64,000 bases of DNA from Herbiconiux sp. VKM Ac-1786. Lineage in GTDB: Bacteria; Actinomycetota; Actinomycetes; Actinomycetales; Microbacteriaceae. Shown in pieces: positions 27,569-35,146 of this stretch. The stretch lies in NCBI RefSeq assembly GCF_015350805.1, contig NZ_JADKSG010000002.1:1426001-1490000 (forward strand), in the 5' to 3' direction. Within the stretch, counting starts at the first letter, position 1. Each line of letters begins with the position of its first letter. The notes under the pieces were generated by a model. That model ran no database searches, was not told where the DNA came from, and saw only the letters and a list, made by a program, of their open reading frames with translations. The position numbers and the translations under genes were made by a program.

Positions 27569-30427
27569 TCACTCCCCCGTCAGCGAGTACTCCTCGTACG
27601 GGTTCTCGAGCTGCAGCGCGCTCAGCTCGGCCGCGAGCTCCCGCCGGCTGGCGATGCCCAGCTTCTTGTAGATGCGCGCCAGGTGGTTGTCGACCGTCCG
27701 CACCGAGATCCCGTACTCGGCGGCGAGCTCCGCGCTGGTGCGGTGCGCCGCCGCCCCCGACGCGAGCTGCCACTCCCGGTCGGTCAGCGGCATGACCCGC
27801 GGATGCGTCTGCCGCCGCCGATGCGCCATCGCCACCCCCGCCCGCACCGTCCACGAGTCGGCCAGCCGATGCGCCCGCGAAGCCCGCACGAGGTCGCCGT
27901 CGCAGTGGTCGGCCGCCCAGCGCGCCGCGTCGATCGCGGGCCCGAGCAGCCCCGCCTCGCCGAGCTCCTTCGCGATCGGCAGCACGTCGTTCCGGGCGAT
28001 CACGGCCCGCGCGTGCGACTCGCAGATCGGGAACGCGCTCCGCGCCGCGATCAGGTGCGGCAGCATCACCGTCGCCCCCACCACCGGCTCGATGCGCACG
28101 GCCTCGTACGCCACGAGCGCCGCCAGGTACCGCTGCCCGCCGTCGGCCGCCTTGTGCAGCGCCGGCCCGAGGCTCCGGATGGCGAACCCCGGCCGCCCCG
28201 CCGACGCCGACACCCAGGCCCGCGCCAGCGACGCGTACAGCTCGACCTTGGGGTCGCGCACCTCGGCCGGCGTGAGCTGGTCGAGCCAGCTCCGTGCGAT
28301 CGCGAACCGGCCCGTGCGGGCGGCGATCGCCGCCGAGAGCGCGTCGGCGGTCGGCAGCAGGCCGGCGATGTCCCGCCAGATGAGGTCGCGCCGCCCCTCC
28401 TGGATGTACTTCCACGCCCGCGCCGGCGACCCGGTGTGCAGCTCGATCATCGCGAGCGCGAACTTCCACATGCCGCGAGCGCTGGGGTTCGATTCCTCCG
28501 CGCGGGAGAGGTTGGCGCGAGCGGCGGCTCGAGCATCCGGGAACCTCGCCGTGAACGAGAGCACCAGCACCTCGCTCAGCTGCAGCAGGTCACGGGCGTT
28601 GGGCAGCACGTCGCGGAAGCGGTCGCACTCGGCGAGCCCCCGCTCGACCGCCTCTCCCGCGAGGGTGAGGTTGCCGCCCATCGTGTGCAGCGTGGCCGTG
28701 AGGATGAGCAGGTTGAGGTCGGCGGGCGTCTCGACCGGCCCGAGCACCGAGATCGACTCCAGCTCGGTCGAGAGGCCCTGCCCGGCCATCAACCGCCACT
28801 TGACCAGGTCGGACTCGACGAGCGCGCGCAGTGCCGGGTCGCCGATGTGGGCGAGCACCGGTTCGACCCGGGCCACCGCGAGCTCGGGCTGCAGCGTGCG
28901 GAACGCGAGGTGGTTGCCCTCGGCCTGGGCGAGCTGCGCGAGGAAGAGCTCGGGCGCGTCGGCCCCCGCCTGCTCGACGGCGCGCCAGGCGGCCGCGAAG
29001 AACTCGCTGGCCTCGCGGATGCGGCCGATCTGCGACAGCGCCTGCGCCCGCACGTACTCGCCGGTGGCGCGCAGCACGGGCTCGGCCGTTCCGCCGGCGA
29101 CCGCGTGGGCGCCGAGCGTGATGGCGGTGGAGTAGCGCTGCTCGCCGAGCTCCCGCCGGGCCAGCTCGAGCAGGGTCGGCGCGGCGACGGGCTGCCCCGC
29201 CGCGAGCTGCAGCAGCGAGCGCCGCACCACGTGCTCGGGGTAGCCGTCGAGCATGTCGGCGCCGGCGGCCGAGAACCCGGGCAGCTCGGCCTCCGAGACG
29301 GTGGTGCGCATCACGGGGGCGAAGAGCGGATGCGCGAACCCCACCCACACGCGCCCCTGACCCGTGCGCGTCCGCACGTACCCCTGCGCCTCGGCCAGCC
29401 GCGTCGCCCGGGCGCTGACGCCCGACGTGCCGCCCTGCTCGACCGGCAGCTCGCCGGCCACCGCGAGCAGCGCGAGGAGGTCGCCGACGAACTCGTCGGC
29501 CGCCAGCGGATCCACGGGGAGCGAGGCGACGACACCCTCGGACAGCACCGTCCACGCGGTGCGCCACTCCCCCGCGTCGTCGGCGAGGTCGCACACGCCG
29601 ACCGCGGCCTCGGCCAGCTCGACGAGGGTGCGCGTGCTCCCGGCGGCCAGCCGCACCATCTCGTCGGCGGCGGCGGCGCCGATGCTGCGGCCGAGCCGGT
29701 CCTTCACGATCGCGTGGGCGTCGGCCGCCGACAGCGGCGGGAGGTCGACCACGACTCCGGCGTTCCGCCAGAACACGCCGGCGTCGGCTGCTGCTGCTGC
29801 CCCGTCGGGTTCGGCTGCCTCGTCGATGCCGGACGGAGCGGCCACGCTCGCGCCGCGGGTGTCGGTGCCGGTGCCGGTGGCCGTGTCGGTGTCGGTCTCG
29901 GCGGCGGACCGCGAGGCGCCGCCACGGCGGCCTCGGGTGGCGCCGGGGAGCTCGCGGGTGGCCTTCGCCACGAGCACGGAGGCCTGGCCGCCGTCGACGA
30001 TCTGCTCGAGCAGGCAGCGGCTGGCGGAGTCGAGGTGGTCGGCGTCGTCGACGACCAGCAGGATGCCCGGCTCGTTCATCGCGCGGTGGAACTCCACCAC
30101 GGCGGTGCCGTCGCCCGCGCCGACCGGCAGCACGGCGAGCACGGGGGCCAGCGCGCCGAGCGGCACGTTCCGCAGATCGGACCGTCCGCGGACGACGTGC
30201 ACGGCGCGCTCGGCGCCGACGGCCTCGACCACCGCGTCGAGGAACGCCGTGCGGCCGACGCCGGGCCGCCCGGTGACGAGCACGACGGATCGCCGGCCGG
30301 AACGGGTGAGGGCCGAGACCGTCTGCGCGAAGGCGCGGTCGCGGCCGTGCAGGCGATGACCGCCCTGGGCGAAGAGGGCCTGCTTGGTGCTGCGCGACGT
30401 CGGAGTCGCGCCGGTTCGAGGTGCCAT
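27569..30427 (-). CDS. LAL-type LuxR family transcriptional regulator
   Basis: A 952-residue regulator. The ATG at 30427 has AAGGAGAA upstream. Residues 45-160 form an AAA/STAND-like ATPase region with Walker A GRPGVGRT (53-60) and Walker B GILLVVDDADHLD (121-133). The Walker A lysine is replaced by arginine (R59). A long helical, TPR-like sensor region follows, interrupted near residues 165-210 by a low-complexity Thr/Asp/Gly insert (DTDTATGTGTDT). The C-terminal LuxR helix-turn-helix reads LTDREWQLASGAAAHRTSAELAAEYGISVRTVDNHLARIYKKLGIASR. A 17-residue tail rich in Glu/Tyr ends it. It has a palindrome 39 bases upstream of its start, suggesting autoregulation. Confidence 0.88.
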   Translation of the reverse strand: MAPRTGATPTSRSTKQALFAQGGHRLHGRDRAFAQTVSALTRSGRRSVVLVTGRPGVGRTAFLDAVVEAVGAERAVHVVRGRSDLRNVPLGALAPVLAVLPVGAGDGTAVVEFHRAMNEPGILLVVDDADHLDSASRCLLEQIVDGGQASVLVAKATRELPGATRGRRGGASRSAAETDTDTATGTGTDTRGASVAAPSGIDEAAEPDGAAAAADAGVFWRNAGVVVDLPPLSAADAHAIVKDRLGRSIGAAAADEMVRLAAGSTRTLVELAEAAVGVCDLADDAGEWRTAWTVLSEGVVASLPVDPLAADEFVGDLLALLAVAGELPVEQGGTSGVSARATRLAEAQGYVRTRTGQGRVWVGFAHPLFAPVMRTTVSEAELPGFSAAGADMLDGYPEHVVRRSLLQLAAGQPVAAPTLLELARRELGEQRYSTAITLGAHAVAGGTAEPVLRATGEYVRAQALSQIGRIREASEFFAAAWRAVEQAGADAPELFLAQLAQAEGNHLAFRTLQPELAVARVEPVLAHIGDPALRALVESDLVKWRLMAGQGLSTELESISVLGPVETPADLNLLILTATLHTMGGNLTLAGEAVERGLAECDRFRDVLPNARDLLQLSEVLVLSFTARFPDARAAARANLSRAEESNPSARGMWKFALAMIELHTGSPARAWKYIQEGRRDLIWRDIAGLLPTADALSAAIAARTGRFAIARSWLDQLTPAEVRDPKVELYASLARAWVSASAGRPGFAIRSLGPALHKAADGGQRYLAALVAYEAVRIEPVVGATVMLPHLIAARSAFPICESHARAVIARNDVLPIAKELGEAGLLGPAIDAARWAADHCDGDLVRASRAHRLADSWTVRAGVAMAHRRRQTHPRVMPLTDREWQLASGAAAHRTSAELAAEYGISVRTVDNHLARIYKKLGIASRRELAAELSALQLENPYEEYSLTGE

Positions 30428-30464
30428 GGTGGGTTCTCCTTCTCAGACGCCTGGGCTGTGCGCC

Positions 30465-30481
30465 TGAGTAGGTTCTACTCA
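30465..30481. promoter_or_regulatory. GAGTAG-N3-CTACTC palindrome, copy B (luxR promoter)
   Basis: TGAGTAGGTTCTACTCA: perfect 7-bp arms around GTT. It lies 38-54 bases upstream of the LuxR start, in the promoter or 5' leader. This is the most extended of the three copies. Confidence 0.75.
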
Positions 30482-30515
30482 CAATTTCGACCCCGCATCG
30501 GGCGTTTCGACGCGA

Positions 30516-30581
30516 TTACGTAGCCCCGACCCCCGCGTTACGTAGCCCCCACCCCGCCACTCAGTAGCCGACCGCCCCGGG
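30516..30581. repeat. three 22-bp direct repeats upstream of the LuxR gene
   Basis: TTACGTAGCCCC begins at 30516 and again at 30538, exactly 22 bases apart; a degenerate third unit, CTCAGTAGCC, begins at 30560. The 22-bp period is two helical turns, so the same face of DNA is presented each time, as for cooperative activator sites. The block lies about 90-155 bases upstream of luxR and before the tRNA terminator. Confidence 0.65.
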
Positions 30582-30630
30582 CCCCTCTTCGCCCTCTCCC
30601 CCGCGCCGTGCGGGAGAGCGCGCTTAACGA

Positions 30631-30662
30631 CGAAACCGCCCGGTGAGGACCGGACGGTTTCG
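30631..30662 (-). terminator. terminator of tRNA-Lys
   Basis: CGAAACCGCCCGGT at 30631-30644 pairs with ACCGGACGGTTTCG at 30649-30662 over GAGG, with one mismatch, directly after the tRNA 3' end on the minus strand. Confidence 0.75.
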
Positions 30663-30665
30663 ATG

Positions 30666-30741
<76 letters not shown>

Positions 30742-30855
30742 GTGGCTCTTGGTGAGCCAGTCGACAACATTAGCATGCTCCGGCGAGGTTCGCGAACCAG
30801 GGTCGCGCACCCCGCCGGAGACCGTTCGGGAGTCCCGGATCGGGGCGCGGAGGGA

Positions 30856-31362
30856 TCAGATCGCGGCGTTCTCGACCGTGCCGGTGAGCTTGCCGGCGGG
30901 GTCGTAGACGAGGCAGACGACCGTGCGGTCGTCGAGCTCGTTCCACGAGTCCTCGGTGGGTGTGAGGTACTGCACGTCGAGCTTCGAGTCGTCGTAGCCG
31001 AGGCCGACGAACTCGCCCATGGCCGCCGCGCAGGCCTCCTGCGCCTGGGAGTGCACGGCGTCATCGCCCGGGTACTCCCCCGGGTCGAAGTCGAACGAGG
31101 TGAACGCCTCGAAGTCGTGTGGGCCGGCGCAGTCGACGACCGGGAGCTCCGTGACGTTCTCGTCGTCGGTGTCGTCGACGCAGTCGCCGGGTTTGACCGT
31201 GAAGACGTCGGTCTTCGTTCCGGGGTCGGCCGCCTGGGACGTGCCGGGGTCGCCGACGGCGCGGGTGGGGTCGGACGTGCCGCCGCCGGCACAGCCGGTG
31301 AGGGAGAGCACGAGGGCTGCCGCTACGGCGGCCAGGGCGAGAGGTAGGGATCGGATTGTCAT
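30856..31362 (-). CDS. septum formation family lipoprotein
   Basis: A 168-residue secreted lipoprotein. The signal MTIRSLPLALAAVAAALVLSL ends in lipobox LTGC (Cys24), then a Gly/Asp/Thr linker. The folded part starts DVFTVKPGDCVDD and includes PVVDCAGPHDFEAFTSFDFD, EACAAAMGEFVG and TVVCLVYDPAGKLTG: four cysteines that can form two disulfides, the Septum_form (DUF4190-associated) pattern of actinobacterial proteins implicated in septation. The ATG at 31362 lies 38 bases from a copy of the LuxR-linked palindrome. It is divergent from bcp. Confidence 0.8.
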   Translation of the reverse strand: MTIRSLPLALAAVAAALVLSLTGCAGGGTSDPTRAVGDPGTSQAADPGTKTDVFTVKPGDCVDDTDDENVTELPVVDCAGPHDFEAFTSFDFDPGEYPGDDAVHSQAQEACAAAMGEFVGLGYDDSKLDVQYLTPTEDSWNELDDRTVVCLVYDPAGKLTGTVENAAI

Positions 31363-31399
31363 GGAGCCATGGTCGGGGCGAGCATCCGCTGGGTGTGAG

Positions 31400-31414
31400 G
31401 AGTAGTTGCTACTC
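31400..31414. promoter_or_regulatory. GAGTAG-N3-CTACTC palindrome, copy C
   Basis: GAGTAGTTGCTACTC, perfect 6-bp arms, preceded by GGTGTGAG as copy A is by GGTGTGAT. It lies between the divergent lipoprotein gene (38 bases away) and bcp (60 bases away), so it could control either. Confidence 0.75.
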
Positions 31415-31474
31415 AATCTCGGGCCCCGACGGATTGCGGAACCGAGTGTCGGAGGGATGGGAAATACTGGAGGC

Positions 31475-31957
31475 ATGACCGACACCTCCTCGCGCATCGC
31501 CGCCGGACAGCCCGCCCCCGACTTCACCCTGCTCGACGCCGACGGGGTGGAGCGCTCGCTCTCCGACTACCGCGGGCAGCGCGTCATCGTGTACTTCTAT
31601 CCCGAGGCGGGCACGCCGGGCTGCACGACCGAGGCGTGCGACTTCCGCGACAACCTGAATTCGCTGAAGAGCGCCGGGTACACGGTGCTCGGCGTCTCGC
31701 GCGACAAGCCGGCGAAGCTGAAGGGCTTCGAGGAGGAGCAGGGGCTGAACTTCACGCTGCTGTCCGACCCCGACAAGGCCGTGCACGAGCTGTACGGGGC
31801 GTGGGGCGAGAAGTCGCTCTACGGCAAGACCGTCACGGGCGTGCTGCGCTCGACCTTCGTGCTCGACGAGGAGGGCGTCGTGACGCTGGCGCTCTACAAC
31901 GTGAAGGCGACGGGGCACGTGGCGTCGCTGCGCAAGAAGCTCAAGATCGACGCGTAG
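31475..31957 (+). CDS. bcp: thiol peroxidase, Bcp/PrxQ type peroxiredoxin
   Basis: A 160-residue thioredoxin-fold peroxidase that reduces hydrogen and organic peroxides with thioredoxin. PDFTLLDADGVERSLSDYRGQRVIVYFYPEAGTPGCTTEACDFRD carries the peroxidatic Cys and, five residues on, a second Cys that can resolve it, as in Bcp. The ATG at 31475 gives MTDTSSRIAAGQPAPDF; TGGAGG lies just before it. It shares a promoter region and palindrome C with the septum-formation lipoprotein gene. Confidence 0.92.
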   Translation: MTDTSSRIAAGQPAPDFTLLDADGVERSLSDYRGQRVIVYFYPEAGTPGCTTEACDFRDNLNSLKSAGYTVLGVSRDKPAKLKGFEEEQGLNFTLLSDPDKAVHELYGAWGEKSLYGKTVTGVLRSTFVLDEEGVVTLALYNVKATGHVASLRKKLKIDA

Positions 31958-31960
31958 CGG

Positions 31961-31984
31961 CGCCGGGGCGCCGGGGCCCCGGCG
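31961..31984. terminator. bidirectional GC hairpin terminator
   Basis: CGCCGGGG at 31961-31968, repeated at 31969-31976, can pair with CCCCGGCG at 31977-31984. It lies between the convergent bcp and 31991-32437 genes. Confidence 0.5.
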
Positions 31985-31990
31985 GGCCCG

Positions 31991-32437
31991 TCAGACGCGG
32001 CGGGTCGCCGCCACCACCGACGGCGTGAACAGGAGCCCGAGCGCGAGCAGGGCGGGCACGAGCAACCACCACCCGACGACCGGCGTCGCGACGATGCCCT
32101 GGAAGCAGCCGATCGCGATCACGATCTGGAATAGCTGCCAGGTGAGGGTGCCGGCGCGTGTCCAGGCGGCGGCGCGCAGGGTGTGGATGGCCGCGAAGGC
32201 GAGGAAGAGGGCCGCGATGGCGGCGAGCACCACGATCGCGAGCGCGGTCTCGTAGGACGCGGGCTGCTCGGTCAGCAGCTCGATCAGCAGCCAGACGACG
32301 ACGACGGCCATGACGAGCGCCTCGGCACCGACGATGACCGCCAGGAGCGTGAGCAGCGGAGGGCGCCTGCGGCGAGCGACGCCGTCGCCCTGAAGACGTT
32401 CATCGGGTGTTCGTCTGTCGTTCGCCTCGTCAACCAC
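31991..32437 (-). CDS. four-helix membrane protein, function unknown
   Basis: A 148-residue protein from a GTG start (VVDEANDRRTPDERLQ in the + direction of the protein) with GGGAG nine bases upstream. An Arg-rich cytoplasmic N terminus is followed by four helices: LLTLLAVIVGAEALVMAVVVVWLL, ALAIVVLAAIAALFLAFAAIH, TWQLFQIVIAIGCFQGIVA and WLLVPALLALGLLF. Conserved-looking W and Q in helix 3 are notable, but I know of no assigned role. It is divergent from whiB1. Confidence 0.7.
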   Translation of the reverse strand: MVDEANDRRTPDERLQGDGVARRRRPPLLTLLAVIVGAEALVMAVVVVWLLIELLTEQPASYETALAIVVLAAIAALFLAFAAIHTLRAAAWTRAGTLTWQLFQIVIAIGCFQGIVATPVVGWWLLVPALLALGLLFTPSVVAATRRV

Positions 32438-32505
32438 GCCTGTTACTCCCGAGAAAACCCTTGATTTGCAAATACCAGTATGCGACCATATTTGAGGTCA
32501 ATGTT

Positions 32506-32557
32506 GCTCACAGTGACGTGAGCGGGTGCAGTCTGATCTGACTGCAACGTCTACCGT
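32506..32557 (+). promoter_or_regulatory. whiB1 promoter region with two dyads
   Basis: GCTCAC-AGTGAC-GTGAGC at 32506-32523 and TGCAGTCTGATCTGACTGCA at 32527-32546 (7-bp arms) sit side by side just before a candidate -10 TACCGT at 32552-32557. Transcription would start about 65 bases before the whiB1 ATG. Both dyads overlap the -35/spacer zone, so at least one regulator probably binds here. Confidence 0.6.
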
Positions 32558-32626
32558 GCCTTTGACCTTCTACCCGAATCACTCGGTCATTCGACCGCAG
32601 CACCCTGCAACAAAGGAGCTCCCGCT

Positions 32627-32875
32627 ATGGATTGGCGTGACAAAGCCGCCTGCCTGACTGCCGACCCCGAACTGTTCTTCCCCGTCGGGAACACCGGGCC
32701 GGCCGTCGACCAGATCGACAAGGCGAAGGCCGTGTGCGCACGTTGCTCCGTCACGGAGGTGTGCCTGCAGTACGCCCTCGAGACCGGTCAGGACTCCGGC
32801 GTCTGGGGAGGCCTCAGCGAAGACGAGCGCCGCGCCCTCAAGCGCCGCGCCGCCCGCGCCCGCCGGGCCTCCTAG
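32627..32875 (+). CDS. whiB1: WhiB family Fe-S transcription factor, WhiB1 type
   Basis: An 82-residue protein with AAAGGAG ahead of the ATG. The four cluster ligands are C9, C37, C40 and C46 in the C-X2-C-X5-C pattern. GVWGG at 58-62 and the basic tail RRALKRRAARARRAS form the DNA/sigma-contacting part. WhiB1 proteins bind a [4Fe-4S] cluster that reacts with NO and associate with SigA region 4. The neighbour is a convergent pdtaS gene, the same order as in Mycobacterium (Rv3219-Rv3220c), which supports the WhiB1 assignment. Confidence 0.93.
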   Translation: MDWRDKAACLTADPELFFPVGNTGPAVDQIDKAKAVCARCSVTEVCLQYALETGQDSGVWGGLSEDERRALKRRAARARRAS

Positions 32876-32897
32876 CCCGCACCCCGACTCGGCGCCC

Positions 32898-32930
32898 CGA
32901 CGCCCGGCCTCACGCAGAGGCCGGGCGTCG
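32898..32930. terminator. terminator between whiB1 and pdtaS
   Basis: A perfect 14-bp stem, CGACGCCCGGCCTC at 32898-32911 and 32917-32930, with loop ACGCA, 22 bases past the whiB1 stop. Confidence 0.75.
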
Positions 32931-33073
32931 TCGCGTCCGGGCGCCTTCGGCACCCCCGACCCACCTCACGCGCCTCCGAGCGCGTCGGTTGATGGGTGCC
33001 TCGGGCGACGGCGTCGGGGACGGAGCGGCCGCGCATCCTGTGGCCGCAGTGCACGGAAGGTGCCGCTGCAGCG

Positions 33074-34567
33074 CTAGGGTTTCTTCAGCCAGCGCGTCGG
33101 GATCTCGATCGTCACGACCGTGCCCGTGCCCACCATCGTGTGCCAGTCGATCGTGCCGCCGAGCTCGCCCTGGATGAGCGTACGCACGATCTGCGTGCCG
33201 AGCCCCGAGCCGACCTTGCCCTCGGGCAGGCCGGTTCCGCTGTCGCGCACCTCGACCGTGAGCGTCTCCTCGGAGCGCGACGCGACGATCTCGACCTCGC
33301 CCTCCTGCCCGGCCAGGCCGTGCTCGACCGCGTTGGTGACGAGCTCGGTCAGCGCCAGCGCGAGCGGGGTGGCGTACTCGCTCGGCAGCACGCCGAAGCT
33401 TCCGGTCGACTTGGGGTGCACCGTCGTGTTGTGCGCCGACGCCACCTCGGCGACGAGCAGCAGCACGCGGTCGAAGACGGTGTCGAAGTCGACGCGCTGG
33501 TTCAGGCCCTCGGAGAGGGTGTCGTGCACGACCGCGATCGCGGCGACGCGGCGCATGGCCTGGGTGAGGGCGTCGCGCGCCTCGTCCGAGTGGGTGCGGC
33601 GGGCCTGGATGCGCAGCAGCGACGCCACCGTCTGGAGGTTGTTCTTGACGCGGTGGTGGATCTCGCGGATCGTCGCGTCCTTCGTGATCAGCTCGCGCTC
33701 CTGGTGGCGCAGCTCGGTGACGTCGCGGGTCATCACGATGGCGCCGAAGCGGTGCCCACGAGTGCGCAACGGGATCGCGCGCAGCGACACCGTCACGCCG
33801 CGCGCCTCGATGTCGGTGCGCCACGGCGCGCGCCCGGTCACGACGAGCGGAAGCGACTCGTCGACGATCAGCCGGCCGGCGAGCAGCCCGGTCGTGACCT
33901 CGGCGAGCGACTGCCCCTCGAGCTCGCCCGCGAAGCCCATGCGGTTGAACGCCGACAGGCCGTTCGGGCTGGCGAAGGTCACGATGCCGTCGACGTCGAG
34001 CCTGATCAGACCGTCGGATGCGCGGGGCGCTCCGCGGCGCGGCCCGGTCGGAGCGCCGAGGTCGGGGAAGTCCCCCGCCGAGATCATCGCGAAGAGGTCG
34101 TTCGCGCACTCGTTGAAGGTAAGCTCCTGGCGGCTGGGGGTGCGCGCCTCGCTGAGGTTGGTGTGGCGGGTGATGACGGCGATGGGCCGCTCGGTCGTGG
34201 TCTGCTCGCTCACCGAGAGGCGACGGAGCACCGGGACGGCGCGGACGCGGGTCGGCGTCTCCTCGTACCAGTCGGGAGCGGCGGTGTCGACGATCTGGGC
34301 GCTCTCGAAGGCGTCGGTGACCTGCTTGCGCCACTCGGGCTTGATGGTCTGGCCGACGAAGTCGCGGTAGAACAGGGTCGCGGAGCTCGAGGGGCGCGAG
34401 TGGGCGACGGCCACGAAGGTGCCCTCCTGCGTCGGCACCCAGAGCACGATGTCGGCGAAGGCGAGGTCGGCCAGCAGCTGGCAGTCGCTGACGAGCAGGT
34501 GCAGCCACTCGACGTCGGCCTCCGTGGAACGGCCGTGTGTGGTGACGAGATCGCTGAGAGTTGACAC
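33074..34567 (-). CDS. pdtaS: PdtaS-type sensor histidine kinase
   Basis: A 497-residue soluble kinase. Residues 1-150 match the PdtaS N-terminal GAF-like domain (VTTHGRSTEADVEWLHLLVSDCQLLADL, then FYRDFVGQTIKPEWR). Residues 185-290 are a PAS domain (LDVDGIVTFASPNGLSAFNRMGF). The HisKA_2 box EIHHRVKNNLQTVASLLRIQ has the phosphoacceptor near H304, and the ATPase domain contains ALTELVTNAVEHG and GSGLGTQIVRTL. The partner in known systems is the RNA-binding antiterminator PdtaR, not encoded here. The GTG at 34567 sits at the leaderless distance from TAGGCT. It is convergent with whiB1. Confidence 0.9.
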   Translation of the reverse strand: MSTLSDLVTTHGRSTEADVEWLHLLVSDCQLLADLAFADIVLWVPTQEGTFVAVAHSRPSSSATLFYRDFVGQTIKPEWRKQVTDAFESAQIVDTAAPDWYEETPTRVRAVPVLRRLSVSEQTTTERPIAVITRHTNLSEARTPSRQELTFNECANDLFAMISAGDFPDLGAPTGPRRGAPRASDGLIRLDVDGIVTFASPNGLSAFNRMGFAGELEGQSLAEVTTGLLAGRLIVDESLPLVVTGRAPWRTDIEARGVTVSLRAIPLRTRGHRFGAIVMTRDVTELRHQERELITKDATIREIHHRVKNNLQTVASLLRIQARRTHSDEARDALTQAMRRVAAIAVVHDTLSEGLNQRVDFDTVFDRVLLLVAEVASAHNTTVHPKSTGSFGVLPSEYATPLALALTELVTNAVEHGLAGQEGEVEIVASRSEETLTVEVRDSGTGLPEGKVGSGLGTQIVRTLIQGELGGTIDWHTMVGTGTVVTIEIPTRWLKKP

Positions 34568-34574
34568 GCGTTCT

Positions 34575-34580
34575 AGCCTA
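34575..34580 (-). promoter_or_regulatory. candidate -10 box of pdtaS (leaderless)
   Basis: Minus-strand TAGGCT, seven bases (agaacgc), then the GTG start. Confidence 0.5.
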
Positions 34581-34661
34581 CGGTGCGCGGTCTCCGCGAA
34601 CCCTCCGCACACCCTGAGCAGGCCGCCCGCCTCTCGACTCTCGCAACCGCCTCGCGTCGCG

Positions 34662-34807
34662 TCTCTCGTAATCGCCCGCGCCGCGTCTTCCGTAATCGCT
34701 CGCGCTGCGTCTCTCGTAATCGCTCGCGTCACATCTCTCGTCATCGCGTCGCATCGCGTCTTTCGTAATCGCGGCGCAGCGCGTCTCTCGTAAGCGCTCG
34801 CATCGCG
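34662..34807. repeat. six tandem 24-25-bp repeats upstream of pdtaS
   Basis: Units begin at 34662, 34686, 34710, 34734, 34759 and 34784 and share a core TCTCTCGTAATCGCTCGCG; four are 24 bp apart and two 25 bp. They lie about 80-225 bases upstream of the pdtaS -10 box in otherwise gene-free DNA. The repeat is open in several frames, but no start with a ribosome binding site reads it. Confidence 0.8.
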
Positions 34808-35146
34808 ACGCTCGCCGCGCGTCCGAGCGCGCGCGGGAGGCGCCCCCGCGGCCGCGTTTCCCTACGAAGCGACCGCGGGAGCAGTTTCATTCCGGCCGGG
34901 GCTGCGACAGTCGGGGGAACGGGGGCGCCCCGACCGGAAATCTGAACCTGTGTGGTTCCGAGAGACAGTCCACCATCCGGACGGGTGGGGGCGTTATGAG
35001 CAATTTCCACTCAGCGACGAACGCCGTCGGTGGAATTCCACAGGGCACAAACGCATCTGGACAAGCAATCTCGACACTGGTTGAGTACAGCCGCCGACAC
35101 CTTGTTGAGCAATGCTTACTTCAAGCATGCGGGCGAAAGGAGCAAC
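34808..35146. other. gene-poor region with inverted repeats
   Basis: No convincing gene. ATTCCGGCCGGGGC at 34889-34902 is complementary, with one mismatch, to 34927-34941 (24-base loop). GAACCTGTGTGGTTC at 34944-34958 is a small dyad. GAGCAATTTCCACTC at 34998-35012 resembles the LuxR-linked palindrome, but its arms are imperfect. GTGGAATTCCAC at 35030-35041 is a perfect 12-bp palindrome. These probably belong to the promoter/leader of the gene starting at 35147. Confidence 0.5.

Noticed and set aside
27496-27795. Plus-strand 99-codon frame starting at palindrome A
   Set aside because: Mostly antisense to the LuxR helix-turn-helix; composition is shadow-like. Similarity of its first codons to the frame at 34996 reflects the palindrome, not a gene family.
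34568-34744. N-terminal extension of pdtaS through the tandem repeats (RDxTRAIT-like repeats)
   Set aside because: The frame is open, but PdtaS proteins begin at the GTG at 34567, which also fits a -10 box; the extension has no ribosome binding site and is pure repeat.
34662-34807. Possible CRISPR array
   Set aside because: The units are contiguous tandem repeats without unique spacers, and no cas gene is in the window.
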